DNA from: Globodera rostochiensis
Taxonomy: Eukaryota; Nematoda; Chromadorea; Rhabditida; Heteroderidae
Assembly (NCBI GenBank): GCA_018350325.1
Contig: JAEVLN010000050.1
Coordinates: 186,001-250,000 of the forward strand
Direction of reading: 5' to 3'
Length of the DNA: 64,000 nucleotides
Part shown: one piece after another, positions 1 through 10,562 of the stretch
Numbering within the stretch: position 1 is the first letter of the stretch
How the letters are laid out: every line of letters begins with the position of its first letter
Notes under the pieces: model-generated
What the model saw: the letters and a program-made list of their open reading frames with translations, nothing else
The model's database searches: none
What the model was told of the DNA's origin: nothing
Program-made: the position numbers and the translations under genes

Positions 1-893
1 TGCCCTCCAGGCCCCTGCCCTCCAGGCCCCTGCCCTCCAGGCCCCTGCCCTCCAGGCCCCTGCCCTCCAGGCCCCTGCCCTCCAGGCCCCTGCCCTCCAG
101 GCCCCTGCCCTCCAGGCCCCTGCCCTCCAGGCCCCTGCCCTCCAGGCCCCTGCCCTCCAGGCCCCTGCCCTCCAGGCCCCTCCCCTGCCCTCCAGGGCCC
201 CTGCCCTCCAGGCCCCTGCCCTCCAGGCCCCTGCCCTCCAGGCCCCTGCCCTCCAGGCCCCTGCCCTCCAGGCCCCTGCCCTCCAGGCCCCTGCCCTCCA
301 GGCCCCTGCCCTCCAGGCCCCTGCCCTCCAGGCCCCTGCCCTCCAGGCCCCTGCCCTCCAGGCCCCTGCCTCCAGGCCCCTGCCCTCCAGGCCCCTGCCC
401 TCCCGGCCCCTGCCTCCAGGCCCCTGCCTCCAGGCCCCTGCCCTCCAGGCCCCTGCCCTCCAGGCCCCTGCCCTCCAGGCCCCTGCCCTCCAGGCCCCTG
501 CCCTCCAGGCCCCTGCCCTCCAGGCCCCTGCCCTCCAGGCCCCTGCCCTCCAGGCCCCTGCCCTCCAGGCCCCTGCTCTCCAGGCCCCTGCCCTCCAGGC
601 CCCTGCCCTCCAGGCCCCTGCCCTCCAGGCCCCTGCCCTCCAGGCCCCTGCTCTCCAGGCCCCTGCCCTCCAGGCTCCTGCCCTCCAGGCCCCTGCCCTC
701 CAGGCCTCCTGCCCTCCAGGCCCCTGCCCTCCAGGCCCCTGCCCTCCAGGCCCCTGCCCTCCAGGCCCCTGCCCTCCAGGCCCCTGCCCTCCAGGCCCCT
801 GCCCTCCAGGCCCCTGCCCTCCAGGCCCCTGCCCTCCAGGCCCCTGCCCTCCAGGCCCCTGCCCTCCAGGCCCCTGCCCTCCAGGCCCTGCTC
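1..893. repeat. 15-bp minisatellite, about 59 copies
   Basis: The unit tgccctccaggcccc is repeated head to tail from the first base of the window, so the array probably continues upstream. A few copies carry single substitutions (c to t) or 1-bp losses, for example near 180-200 and 370-430. The unit is a multiple of three, so long stretches are open in several frames (Cys-Pro-Pro-Gly-Pro on the plus strand, Gly-Pro-Gly-Gly-Gln on the minus strand). Indels break the frame and I see no gene context, so I do not call it coding. Confidence 0.97.
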
Positions 894-924
894 TGCCGTT
901 CGGCAGTGCGCAGTGCCATTCCCC

Positions 925-1131
925 TCACCGCACCGTTTCACAACATTGGCACTGCCTGTCATTGTCACAACACAGCCCCGTCGTCCGACCTTCTTTTATG
1001 AAATAGTCGCAAAAACAATAAAATTGTTTGTCTTTGCACTCCCCAAGCCCGTCCATTTCCGCGAGCAGCTCAAACTTAAGCAATAAACGGAATAAAAAAA
1101 ACAAAAGTCCATCCATTTTAGGCTTCACCAT
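925..1131 (-). CDS. possible small cysteine-rich secreted peptide
   Basis: This is a 68-residue open frame. A hydrophobic N-terminal stretch (LLFFLFRLLLKFELL, residues 9-23) is followed by a short Cys-rich body with eight cysteines, including Cys-Phe-Cys, Cys-Cys and a terminal Cys-Gln-Cys-Cys. That layout fits a secreted mini-protein, a common type among plant-parasitic nematode effectors, but I recognise no named family. The frame stays open upstream of the ATG to about 1200, where a possible acceptor (ending cag) is seen, so it could also be the last exon of a longer gene. It abuts the 15-bp minisatellite downstream. It may equally be chance. Confidence 0.25.
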   Translation of the reverse strand: MVKPKMDGLLFFLFRLLLKFELLAEMDGLGECKDKQFYCFCDYFIKEGRTTGLCCDNDRQCQCCETVR

Positions 1132-1210
1132 TTCCTTTTTCTCCCATTCGTACGGCGTCGACGTCTGATGATTACCGTAAAATATAAATTGTAAAGTTCA
1201 TAGTGAAAAC

Positions 1211-1422
1211 TAGGGTAGCACGGCACCGGGACCAGTACTGAAATGTCCACCCTGGGACTGAAACGTTGGTCCCGGTTTTTCAAAATTCCTTCAAAAAACC
1301 CCTTTATATGGTCCCGGAAATTTTTACCAAATTTTGCCCCTTAGGCTCGGTTTTTTGACCGGGACCAAATTTAGTCCCGGTCCCCGGTTTCCCAAAAAAA
1401 GTCCCGATCTCGTGCTACCCTC
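1211..1422. mobile_element. hAT-like MITE, 212 bp
   Basis: The terminal inverted repeat agggtagcacg faces cgtgctaccct. The insertion is flanked by a perfect 8-bp direct repeat gtgaaaac (1203-1210 and 1423-1430). The sub-terminal sequence repeats the words gggacc and ggtccc. There is no coding capacity. An 8-bp target duplication with (T/C)AGGG-type ends is the hallmark of non-autonomous hAT elements. Confidence 0.85.
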
Positions 1423-1479
1423 GTGAAAACGCCTCCACAATTTCGATCTAATTCAGATTTTGGCACAAAAATGTGCCGA

Positions 1480-1915
1480 GAATTAGCACTGCTCAAAAGT
1501 TTAGGGGCTTTTCCTTAAATCCGATTCCCAACTAGGCTCGAAAACGGACTCTGGCCCCAGAAACTTTCTAATTCCGGGCCTATATGAATTAGTTAATCGA
1601 TGGCTTCTGTACATCGATCAGCAAGATGAAGACGGTCAATGCGCCGATCAGCACGAGCGGACGACAATTGGCAAACATTTTGGCACAAAAGAATTCCGGG
1701 TGCCTGAATAGCCAAAATTGTATTGATACCTTCCAATCTTGCGCCGAATTTGCCTTCCCATCCTGATCAGCTTAAAGTTTATGGGAATAAAAACGCCAAA
1801 ATGAGCCGTGAGAATTTTCAAGACCAAAATCCCGTGGTTTGAGCACCGGGTCCCCCCAATAAGCAATAAAAAGTATTAGCCGTTTCCGATCAGCCCTGGG
1901 GAAAGTGTGGGACTA
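1480..1915. repeat. dispersed repeat, related to 2323-2475 and 3661-3860
   Basis: Three stretches share the same diverged sequence: 1480-1580 resembles 2323-2420 and 3665-3740, 1795-1880 resembles 3770-3855, and 1880-1915 resembles 2430-2475. All contain a run close to ccgattcccagc followed by acggattctggccccag. They look like decayed copies of one dispersed repeat. The short ORFs crossing them are not conserved between copies, so I do not call genes. Confidence 0.55.
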
Positions 1916-2072
1916 ATTTATGGAATGGAATGAAAATGTGAAGCCCCCAAATAGACCAAAACTGTTGATGAATCATCAGAGTGTGTGGTCTGTGGAGAGA
2001 TGAAAGCCATCGAAAATACTTTTTATTCATTGTGATCATTTCTGTTGGCAATAGGTGGAATTGATGGGTTTG

Positions 2073-2285
2073 TCCTAATCAGCAAGCATTGTCCTGATCA
2101 GCCAAGCATTGTCCTGATCAGCCAAGCATTGTCCTGATCAGCCAAGCATTGTCCTGATCAGCCAAGCATTGTCCTGATCAGCCAAGCATTGTCCTGATCA
2201 GCCAAGCATTGTCCTGATCAGCCAAGCATTGTCCTGATCAGCCAAGCATTGTCCTGATCAGCCAAGCATTGTCCTGATCAGCCAA
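2073..2285. repeat. 20-bp tandem repeat, about 10 copies
   Basis: The unit gccaagcattgtcctgatca is repeated almost perfectly. It contains the TGATCA palindrome seen in several other arrays of this window. The first copies are degenerate and the array ends at gccaaaacc. Confidence 0.95.
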
Positions 2286-2490
2286 AACCATTTTGTCAAG
2301 AGTAAGAAAGAATTACCTTGAAATCCGGGAATTAGACTGCTCAAAGTTCGGGGCTTTTCCTTAAAATCCGATTCCCAGCCAATTCCGAACACGGATTCTG
2401 GTCCCCGAATTTCCAAATTCTTTTTTTTCGCATTATTCATCCGTTTCCGGTCACTCTGTGAAAAGTGTGGGGCCTATTTGTTGTGGATAT

Positions 2491-3178
2491 CAGGGATGTG
2501 CTCTGTTCTGTTCTGATTTTCTGATTTACCAGAATTTCTGGTGATTTTGGGCACCAGAATTCTGATTTCTGGTTTCTGGTTGTTTTTTTTTGCAACCAGA
2601 ATTCTGATTTCTGGTTTCTGGTTTTTTAGAGAAAAAACCAGAAAAAAACCAGAAATTCTAAGTTAAAATTTTTATTTACAACACCATTTACAAATAGCCA
2701 TTTTTGCAAAATTATTCATTCTTGGGCCAATTTTCTTAACAAATTGTCATTAAAAATTTAAAAAAATTTTCCGGCGGCGCCTATCGGCACCGCCGACCCC
2801 CCGCGCCCCCAAAAGAAGCAGAATTCGCAAAAAATCTGCATTTTTGAAAATTTAAAAATCGACAAAATTTTCGAAATTTTTCTACCAAAATGTTAAAAAT
2901 TCTAAAAAATTTGCTGGAAATTGAACTTTTTTGGAAAATTTGATAAGAAAAATGCAATAAAAAACCCAAAAAACACCCCTAAAATCGAAATTTTTGGAGG
3001 AAAAATTGCTTAAGAAAAATGCGGGAATGATTAAAAAATTTCTGTTCTGGTTTTCTGATTTACCAGAATTTCTGGTCGTTTTGGGCACCAGAATTCTGTT
3101 TTCTGATTTCTGATTTTTAAAAGGGGCACCAGAATTCTGATTTCTGGTTTTTAAAAAGGCGACCAGAGCACATCCCTG
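2491..3178. mobile_element. hAT-like MITE, 688 bp
   Basis: The ends cagggatgtgctctg and cagagcacatccctg are inverted, flanked by a perfect 8-bp duplication gtggatat (2483-2490 and 3179-3186). Sub-terminal regions on both sides are built from the word ttctggt and its complement accagaa. The interior holds a GC-rich hairpin core (2773-2797) within AT-rich sequence and a run close to aatgcaataaaaaa followed by acacccctaaaatcga. Both are shared with other MITEs in the window. The ORFs inside are not credible proteins. Confidence 0.9.
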
Positions 3179-3186
3179 GTGGATAT

Positions 3187-4654
3187 GTTTAGCTGTGTCA
3201 AATGGACCAAAACTGGTGAAGAAAATCATTGGATTGAGGTGAAAGATAGTTTTTTAATCAATGAAATTAATCAAAATGCCTAAAAAAATCTGACTGAAGA
3301 AACAGTTTTTTTTCACCAAATGCCGAAATGTACGATTTTTAAGAGCTAAAAAAGACAACACAGACAAGTTATAATATATTCATTTAGTAAGCCACAGTAA
3401 TTACCTATTAAAGATTAGTAGGTGACCAAAAAAAGAATTGTTTTAATTGAAATTTAAACAAATTTTAATTATTTAGAGTTTGGACACAAATAAAAAACTG
3501 GGGAATTAAAATAAGAATCCATTCACATGAGAATGAAATATGGCGTGATGAAGAATGAGAAATTCATTTGTATTTATACCATTTGTCAAAAAAAAAAAAC
3601 TTTGGGAATGTACGAAGGCTTGTAACATTTTTGTCATATGTCAGAACATCTCCAAAACTTTTAACAGGCTTTGTCTTTGAAATCCAAATCTCCGATTTCA
3701 GCTAAGCTCGAACACGGATTCTGGCCCCAGAAACTTCTTAAACAAACAAAATTGGCAGAAGACAAATGCCAAAAAGAATTTTCCAAGACTAAAATCCCGT
3801 GTTTTGAGCATCGAATTCCAATAAGCAATAAAAAGTGGAAATGTGCCGCGGGGGTCATCGCCATGCTGCTATTGGACGTTTAGGGATGAACGGAGCGAGC
3901 TTAAAATTAGTATTATTCGAATAATCCTAGTATTATTTGAAAATTTTCAAATAATACGGCGACATCTCCATGGACGAGAGAGAGAGCTAGCTAGTCGGGT
4001 CTTAGTTTTGGCACAAAAGAGACCGGGGATTAGATTAGAGCCCGGACTTGATGACCGATCGAGAATCTCGGAAAAATCTCGTATAAACCCGGTCGAGCCA
4101 AAATTTCTTCGATCGAGATTTTAATCTTGAATCTCGTATCTTGAAGGTCTCGGTAAAATTTGTTTTTTTACATAAAGTTTGTTTCAAAAAGATTTAATTT
4201 AATTGCTCCGGGGCCCATTTTGCGTACGCCCCAAAAATCGATTTGCGTTCACTTCGCCCAATGAATGCACAGCCAAAGTGAGTGAATGGACTGGACACCA
4301 ACCACCACAAGTGTCTCAAGGTGGCCGTTTACAGGGCGACCACTGCTTGGACGCCACCAGATAATTGCCTGCTCCACCAACTCTTCCATTCATAAAGTGA
4401 GAGGATAAATGCTAAACCAAACATTTTGCTCTTTATTTTTTCAAAAAATAATAAAGTTAATTTAAATTGCAAAAAATAATTTATTTTTTAAATAATTAAA
4501 TGTTCAAAAATGATCGGGAGCAGCGACTTTTGAATATTTGAGAGCCCTCCATCGAACATCATGAAGTAAATGCGAGTGTTTTTCAAATCTTTATTAATAA
4601 ATATTTAAATTTATATTAAATAATTCGAGTAAAAAGACAAACATTTGAAAGATT
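3187..4654. other. gene-free stretch with decayed repeats
   Basis: AT-rich sequence. It holds a third copy of the 1480-type dispersed repeat (3661-3860). At 4038-4160 there is a region starting tagagcccggac and rich in ctcg/cgag words, resembling the ends of an element family seen again near 16,038, 20,690, 21,700 and 30,535. No convincing coding frame was found. Confidence 0.5.
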
Positions 4655-7267
4655 TTGAAATTAAAGCGTATGAATTTCAGTTTTATTTGTGCCGACGTTT
4701 GGTTTGGCGTCTTTGCGTGGTTTGGACGTGCCGAACTCGGACTGAAATTGGCGCTGCTCAGTTGGCGCTTCGATGCTTTGGTGGACGAATATTTTCGGGG
4801 CCGAAAATGGTCCCTTGGCGTAGTGGAAATTCGGCATGCAAAAGAGCAAATTTGGCATGCCGAGAATGGCACTGGCCCAAAGGGCGTCAGAAGGAGTCAG
4901 TGGAAACTTGGTCAATTTTTTCCATTTTGGTACTGAAATTTTGGTCCCGGTTTTTCAATTTGTGCTCAAAATCTTCAAAAGCATGAATTCGTCATTACTA
5001 GGGCCACGATTTATATGGAAATCCATATTTTTTTGCGCACTCGGAACAGCGTATAAATACCATAAATGATGTTTTTAGCTTTGGTAGGAACTTCTAGAGC
5101 CCATTTATAATCCATATTTTTCCATATTTCGCGATTTTTATCCATATTTCGCCATTTTTCAAAAATTCCTTAACAAAAATGCAATAAAAACGAAAAATAT
5201 ACCCCTAAGGATCGACTTTTTAAAAATTTTCACAAAATGCACCCTAAAAATCGACATTTTTGCAACTGAAAATTCTGTCACCAAAAAATGAAAATTTTTA
5301 AAATTCTGTTTATTTTCAAAAATTTTCTCTGAAATGCCTTTAATTTGCATATCAAAATTTTTATTTCTCTTAACACTTCAATTAGGAAATTTTGCCCATT
5401 TTTTGCTTTATTTGAAAAAATTTTTCTCCATATTTCGTCCATATTTTTGCAATTTTTGTCCAATTTGGTCCATATTTGCCAATTTTTCATCCATATTTTA
5501 TGGCCATATTTCAAGATTTTTTGTCCATATAAATCGTGGCCCTAATCATTACTTGCCTTTCCTTTCGTTTTCGGCTTGCAACGCCCCCGGTACTCCGTAA
5601 AACACTTTTTTCTCGACTTTTAATAATCACTGACGCATTTTCAGGGAGCAACGCGACGATGTTCATCAAGTTCTGCGACGACACATTTAAAAAAAGGGTG
5701 GAATTTCCGCACATTTCGCCACCGGCCAATTTAATCGGCTTCAAACGAATAATCATACGGTAACCAATCACTCGGCGTGTTTGAAAGTCTCGAGTCGAGA
5801 AATTTCTCGGTTTTTGGGTCTCGAGTCTCGTGGCACACTGACATCAAAGTCATCGCATTTTTGAGTAGCATTCGACATTTCTTTAACGCGAGTTTTCGAG
5901 TCGAGAATCTTCGTTTTTGGGGCTTGGTGTAATTTGAGTCTCGAAACATTCTTGCTAATCACTGTTTGAAAGTCTCGGGTATTCCTGGGATTTTGGTGCC
6001 ATTTTATTCCGAATTTTACATCCATTTAGACCGAAAGTCGAATCCCGAATACAGAAACCGCATTCCTAAACTCAAAAGCCGGTGCGGATCAGGGGTGCTC
6101 GTAACACCAAAAACCCCGTAATTTAAGTAATCCGTAACTCGTAATTACGAGCACCCCTGGTGCGGATCGAATAATCCGGGTAAAATACCCGGATTCCAGA
6201 GTTGGAAAAAAATTAAAGATGTAATTTATCAATAATTCAGTCAAAATTTATACTATTTTTGGGACCGACACCAACGTCCGAAGGACATTTTGTCCGGTAG
6301 CCCGCCTCCATAATGTCTGATTCATAAAAATCCATCAAAATTCCGTAGAGCCCTCCGGTAAAATAAAAATTCCGAGAATGGGAATTCCAAATTTTGTTGT
6401 TTTTCCTGTTCTCGTAAAATCCCGTTGATTTTTTTACGGGAATCCACCGGGAACACAAAGAATTTTTCTATTTGCAAACTAAAAATGAATCTTTTTAGGC
6501 TTGGGAGGCACATTGATATCAAAGTGATCGCATTTTTGAGTAGCATTCGACATCTCTTCAACGCGAATATCATTTTGGAGTTGAACATTCTGTGCGATGT
6601 TGACCCGTCATGGCCTGCAATTGCGCAAGAAATTTGGCCCCTCTCGTATCAAAGCATCGACACACTGATTTTGTACCGGAACGGCATTTCCATGTTGCGA
6701 AATTTGGTCTCTCCGACCGTTCTGCGCGATTGTCCCAACCTCCGAAGGATCGTTTCAAATAATTTCCCCGATGCCGTGCCGGATGATCGGGCGGGCGCCG
6801 ATATTTCCAAAGCGGTGTCCATGTGGCTGCACACGCCTCGCCCGGATGGACGCCCGAAAGTGATGGTTTATGGAAGGCCCAAGTTTGAATACCAAGGAAG
6901 GCTGGCAGACATCAAACGGGTCACTTTTCATCGTTAATTATATGCCAAGAATAATTAATTGTGCCATTCTAGACATTTGCCAACGCCTTGTCATCTCCAG
7001 TCAGTTATGTCGTCAGTCTGTACTTGAAGCACAAGCATCAATTAGAACATCCCCAACCATTTGACGTGGAAAATGGACGAACAAAAGAGAGACTAACTTT
7101 TCGGTACATTGAACACCGGCGACGGGTTGTGGCTGTTGATACGGGGCCCAATTGAGTGGAATGAAAGTCAATGGGAGGAGTCGGAACGGATGGCAAAAGA
7201 TTTGGCAACAGATGAAAATGTTATGACAATATACAACAGAACGATCGTTTTTCGACACGTAAGCTAA
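4655..7267 (+). CDS. F-box-like family protein, probably frameshifted
   Basis: I read four exons: 4655-4895, 5645-5759, 6499-6919 and 6973 to the end. Junctions 2-3 and 3-4 agree in phase; the first donor (GTCAGT at 4896) is the least certain. The N-terminus has an F-box-like segment (DVWFGVFAWF, then ELGLKLALLSWRFDALVD). Later come ANLIGFKRIIIR, IDIKVIAFLSSIRHLF, RPDGRPKVMVYG and a C-terminal WLLIRGPIEWNESQWEE. This order matches a large family of hypothetical proteins in cyst nematodes; the molecular function is unknown, and ubiquitin-ligase adaptor use is only inference. In exon 4 the frame reading FDVENGRTKERLTF must shift near 7103 to reach LNTGDGLWLLIRGPIEW, so the copy is either a pseudogene or carries a sequence error. 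Intron 1 contains a MITE. The gene converges on the intact relative at 7437-8591. Confidence 0.7.
4999..5544. mobile_element. hAT-like MITE, 546 bp, in the F-box-like gene
   Basis: The terminal inverted repeat agggccacgatttatatgga is perfect over 20 bp, with an outer T-A pair. The flanks gtcattac (4991-4998) and atcattac (5545-5552) match at 7 of 8 bases. Sub-terminal sequence repeats the word tccatatt. The interior carries the shared core beginning cttaacaaaaatgcaataaa (5169 on). It lies in intron 1 of the surrounding gene. Confidence 0.88.
5831..5893 (+). repeat. partial duplicate of the start of exon 3
   Basis: This 63-bp stretch repeats 6509-6571, the start of exon 3 of the F-box-like gene, with only scattered changes (for example ggcacactgacatcaaagtc against ggcacattgatatcaaagtg). 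It lies inside intron 2 among ctcgag-rich sequence and is not in an open frame long enough to be an alternative exon. Confidence 0.8.
6090..6159. mobile_element. tiny hAT-like MITE, 70 bp
   Basis: The ends caggggtgctcgtaa and ttacgagcacccctg are inverted, and the flanking 8-bp duplication gtgcggat is perfect (6082-6089 and 6160-6167). Only about 40 bp separate the arms, so transcripts crossing it would form a hairpin. It lies in intron 2 of the F-box-like gene. Confidence 0.85.
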
Positions 7268-7436
7268 AGCATTCCTATGCTTAACGGAGCTCAAATCAAA
7301 ATATGTTTATTTTGTTTATTGGAATTTTTGCGTCATTAAATTAACTGAACTTAAAAATGACTCGAAAGAATACACAACAATTATAAACGGGTCACAAAAG
7401 CGAGATGACAAAACCGGGGGATGTGCTTCCCTTTGA

Positions 7437-8591
7437 TCACAACGGCGCAAAATGTCCCATAAGCGCATCATCCACGTCCAAGATCAAAAAATTTTCTTCG
7501 GCGTTTTCCAAATCGCCCGGACCCCACTCGTCCATGGTCCCAATTCTCTCATCTGCAGGTCCTCGTTTCAGAACGTAAAAAGCTGAATCTCCATCCAAAT
7601 CGGTTAGCGTCATTTGCTCCCCAATGGTGTTCTCCATTGGGAAACGTCCAATAATTGTCTCGGCAGGCGATAATTCGCCCAAGTCAAAAATGTATAAAGC
7701 TGGGGTCGTCGCCTGGCGAAAAGCCTAAAATTTGAACATGAGAAGTTCAGTGTTTTTTTATGAAAAAAGTAAAGAGCACAAAACAAAAGTTTACAAAAAC
7801 TGAATTGTCAAAAACCGACAAAAAATAACAAAAAAACTACTGTTCGGCGCAAAATAAAATTACTTCTTCGAGTCCATCCGTACTGTATCGCCCTGTTCAG
7901 ACAATGTTGCGCATTTGAGATGCATTGGTCTTCCAAACTCAGCCCCATGGAGCCATTTAAATAATTCCTGACTGTCGGAAGAGTTTTCGTTGTCGGAATT
8001 CGGAATCTCCGGCACGATTCCCGTCGTTTTAATTTTGCAGAGGTTGAGAGTGTTGCATAAGACGCTTGGAGAGACGTGCTGGCGAAGGAGCGCCAATGAA
8101 GCATCGTCAATGATTAGTCCCCAAATGTTGTCTTGCAGGAGTGCCCAGAGCTGGCGAATGACGTCGGCGTTGTTTGAATTGAGTCGCAACTCAACAACCA
8201 ATTCCTTTTGGAACAGTCCGCTGATTTGGTGCAGGAATTCGAGCACATTCTGGTCGAAGTATCTGAAATGCCGTGTTGTGTAAATAAACCTCGGAATTGG
8301 GACCTTTATGACTAAAAAATAAATTATTATTTTGCCTCCCCCCCTCCTCCCCCAAAAAATCCCAAAATATACGCATTTGCGCCAAATCCCGTTGTGAACT
8401 TTCTTCCTCTCCAAACCCAAAAAACATTACTTCACGGTAATTTGTCCAAAGCTTTCGAGATTGTCGGGAATTGGAATTGCCAGGGCTTCCAAAAGCGTGT
8501 AATTGGTGGTTATGCCGCCGCTTTCTTCGCTGATTATCGGGCCGTTGTCACCCATTTTAATTGTGAAATTATTTGTCCAGAAAAATTCCAT
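7437..8591 (-). CDS. F-box-like family protein, intact
   Basis: Three exons, read right to left: 8591-8431, 8262-7884 and 7724-7437. Phases agree at both junctions and give 275 residues. An in-frame TAG lies two codons before the ATG, which supports this start unless an upstream exon splices just after it. Recognisable blocks are IPIPDNLESFGQITVKYFDQ across the first junction, NVLEFLHQISGLFQKEL, LQDNIWGLIIDDASLALLR and LFKWLHGAEFGRPMHLKC. These follow the same order as in the convergent neighbour and in the cyst-nematode family. The F-box-like N-terminal segment is absent, so this is either a short family member or lacks a first exon that I could not find in 8600-9370. AATAAA signals on the minus strand near 7306-7320 could serve polyadenylation. 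Function unknown. Confidence 0.75.
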
Positions 8592-9373
8592 TGTCTACTG
8601 ATTTATTTTGAACTGAAAATTTGATTGAACATTTATTAGGTGCGAGTTATTCCAATTGATGAAAGCGACATATCCAGGGGGAGAAATCGCTTAGCATTTT
8701 TAGACTAAAATCGGAAATGGCATAAAATGCCCGGGGGGTAACCTGACAAAAAATTTTCAAAATTCTGATTTGTCTCCCAAAAAAGCATAATTTCTGTCGA
8801 AAATGTACCCCGTCCGTATCTGTACTTCGGGATGATCAGGCGGTACTTGTACCCGTACAAAAGTACAGGTACAAACAAGTCCAAACTCTAATGGAGAAAT
8901 CCAAAAATGTTCCTAAACTAAAAAAGATGCATTTTTACACCGCAAAAATCGAAAATGTGTAAATGAATTGAGTGTAAAGAATGGGAAATCCTTTTTTTGA
9001 ATATTCTTTGGGGAGGGAATTGAACTCTCATGCAATCAAATTGACCCGCCACGGATTATAATATTTTGCATTAACAGAGAAATGAATAATTTTGTTCTTT
9101 ATGCTGTCCACGTAATGAATGAATGAACGGCATCGGGCGGAATTTATTTGTGTCCAATCATAACGCCAAAAACATTTAAACAAGAAAATTAAATGCCTTT
9201 AGCGGAACCATAAAATGTTTGGTTGATATCATTTTAACGAACTCTTTTAATTTAAATTTGCAGTTAAAATAAAAATATTTTGTATAGTTTTGGAGTTTTG
9301 GCACCAAAGAAAATGTGTCTTAAACCGATGAAAATATCATAAAATAGCGGCTGTCAGAAATAATCGCAATTTC
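8592..9373. other. gene-free stretch upstream of the F-box-like gene
   Basis: This would hold the promoter of the minus-strand gene. A stretch near 8800-8890 repeats the words ccgta/tacgg/gtacaa and may be a decayed element end. Around 9008-9050 a minus-strand sequence resembles a tRNA B box (gttcaattccc) without a foldable tRNA. No open frame looks real. Confidence 0.4.
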
Positions 9374-9840
9374 AATTTGTCCCATTCGGTTACGGTAGAC
9401 GATGTCTCCACAAATTCATTTTGTCCTATCGGTTACGGTAGACGCTGTCTCCACAAATTCAATTTGTCCCATTCGGTTACGGTAGACGCTGTCTCCACAC
9501 ATTCAATTTGTCGCTTTCAGTTACAGTAGACGATGTCTCCACAAATTCAATTTGTCCTATCGGTTACGGTAGACGCTGTCTTCACAAATTCAATTTGTCC
9601 CATTCAGTTACGGTAGACGCGTCTTCACAAATTCAATTTGTCCTATTCGGTTACTGTAGACGCTGTCTCCACAAATTCAATTTGTCCCATTCGGTTACGG
9701 TAGACGCTGTCTCCACAAATTCAATTTGTCCTATTCGGTTACGGTAGACGCGTCTTCACAAATTCAATTTGTCCTATTCGGTTACGGTAGACGCTGTCTC
9801 CACAAATTCAATTTGTCCCATTCGGTTACGGTACACGTCC
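9374..9840. repeat. 45-bp tandem repeat, about 10 copies
   Basis: The unit contains aattcaatttgtcc, then attcggttacggtagacg, then tgtctccacaa. Copies differ by a few substitutions and occasional 2-bp losses. Because 45 is a multiple of three, repetitive ORFs appear, but they have no gene context. Confidence 0.95.
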
Positions 9841-9889
9841 ACAGCCAAAAATTGACTAACAAAAAACAATTCTTCATGATGATGGTTGC

Positions 9890-10554
9890 TAGGGCTGCTC
9901 GGGAATTGAAATTTACCGAGAATCGAGAACCGAGACCGAGAAATGACACCGAGAACCGAGACCGAGACCCAAAAAAAAAACCGAGAAATTTCTCGGTTCG
10001 AGAACCGAGACCGAGAAATTTTGGAATTTTTTTTGAAATTCACTAAAAAAATTTTGATTTTAAGCTCCACAAATTTTCAATGTCGATTTTTAAGGGTGCA
10101 TTTTTCCGTTTTTACTGCTATTTTGTTAATGAATTTTCAAAAACACCATTTTTTTGCAAATTCTGCTTCACTTTTAGGACGATTAGGGGGGGGGGGGGTT
10201 GGCGGTGCCGACAGGCGCCGCCGAAAAAATTTTGAAATTTAACTCAATTTTGTTAAGGAATTTGCGGGGAGTAGAACCTCCGATAAATAAGTTAGAGTCA
10301 GAACTTTAACCACTGAGCCATACCGACACTGTGCGACGATTTTGTGCAAAGATATTAAATTAAGGACTTCTAAATTTGTCATTGTGTATTTTTCTAATTT
10401 TTCAAGCCCACAATTCTTTAATGATTTTTCACCAAAAATGCCATCATTACCAGTGTAAAAAAGTCTCGTTTTCCGAGAAACCGAGACCGAGACCCAAAAA
10501 AACCGAGAAATTTCTCGACTCGAAAACCGAGACCGAGAATCTCGAGCAGCCCTA
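9890..10554. mobile_element. hAT-like MITE, 665 bp
   Basis: The ends tagggctgctcg and cgagcagccct(a) are inverted, with a perfect 8-bp duplication atggttgc (9882-9889 and 10555-10562). Both sub-terminal regions are built from the word accgagac/gtctcggt. The interior holds the GC hairpin core ggcggtgccgacaggcgccg at 10200, the gcattttt...cgattttt core on the opposite orientation (10080-10140) and a tRNA-like segment. Confidence 0.9.
10261..10326 (-). other. tRNA-like segment inside a MITE
   Basis: On the minus strand the sequence reads tatggctcagtggttaaag, close to a tRNA A box, and 35 bp later ggaggttctactcc, close to a B box with a pairing T stem. Acceptor-stem pairing is poor, so this is not a working tRNA. 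It may be a tRNA-derived (SINE-like) head embedded in the element. Confidence 0.5.
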
Positions 10555-10562
10555 ATGGTTGC

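Noticed and set aside
8995..9062. Possible tRNA gene on the minus strand
   Set aside because: Only a B-box-like gttcaattccc is present; the acceptor and anticodon stems do not pair.
9508..10046. ORFs through the 45-bp repeat and adjoining MITE
   Set aside because: The repeat length is a multiple of three, so open frames are expected; no start context or downstream exon fits.
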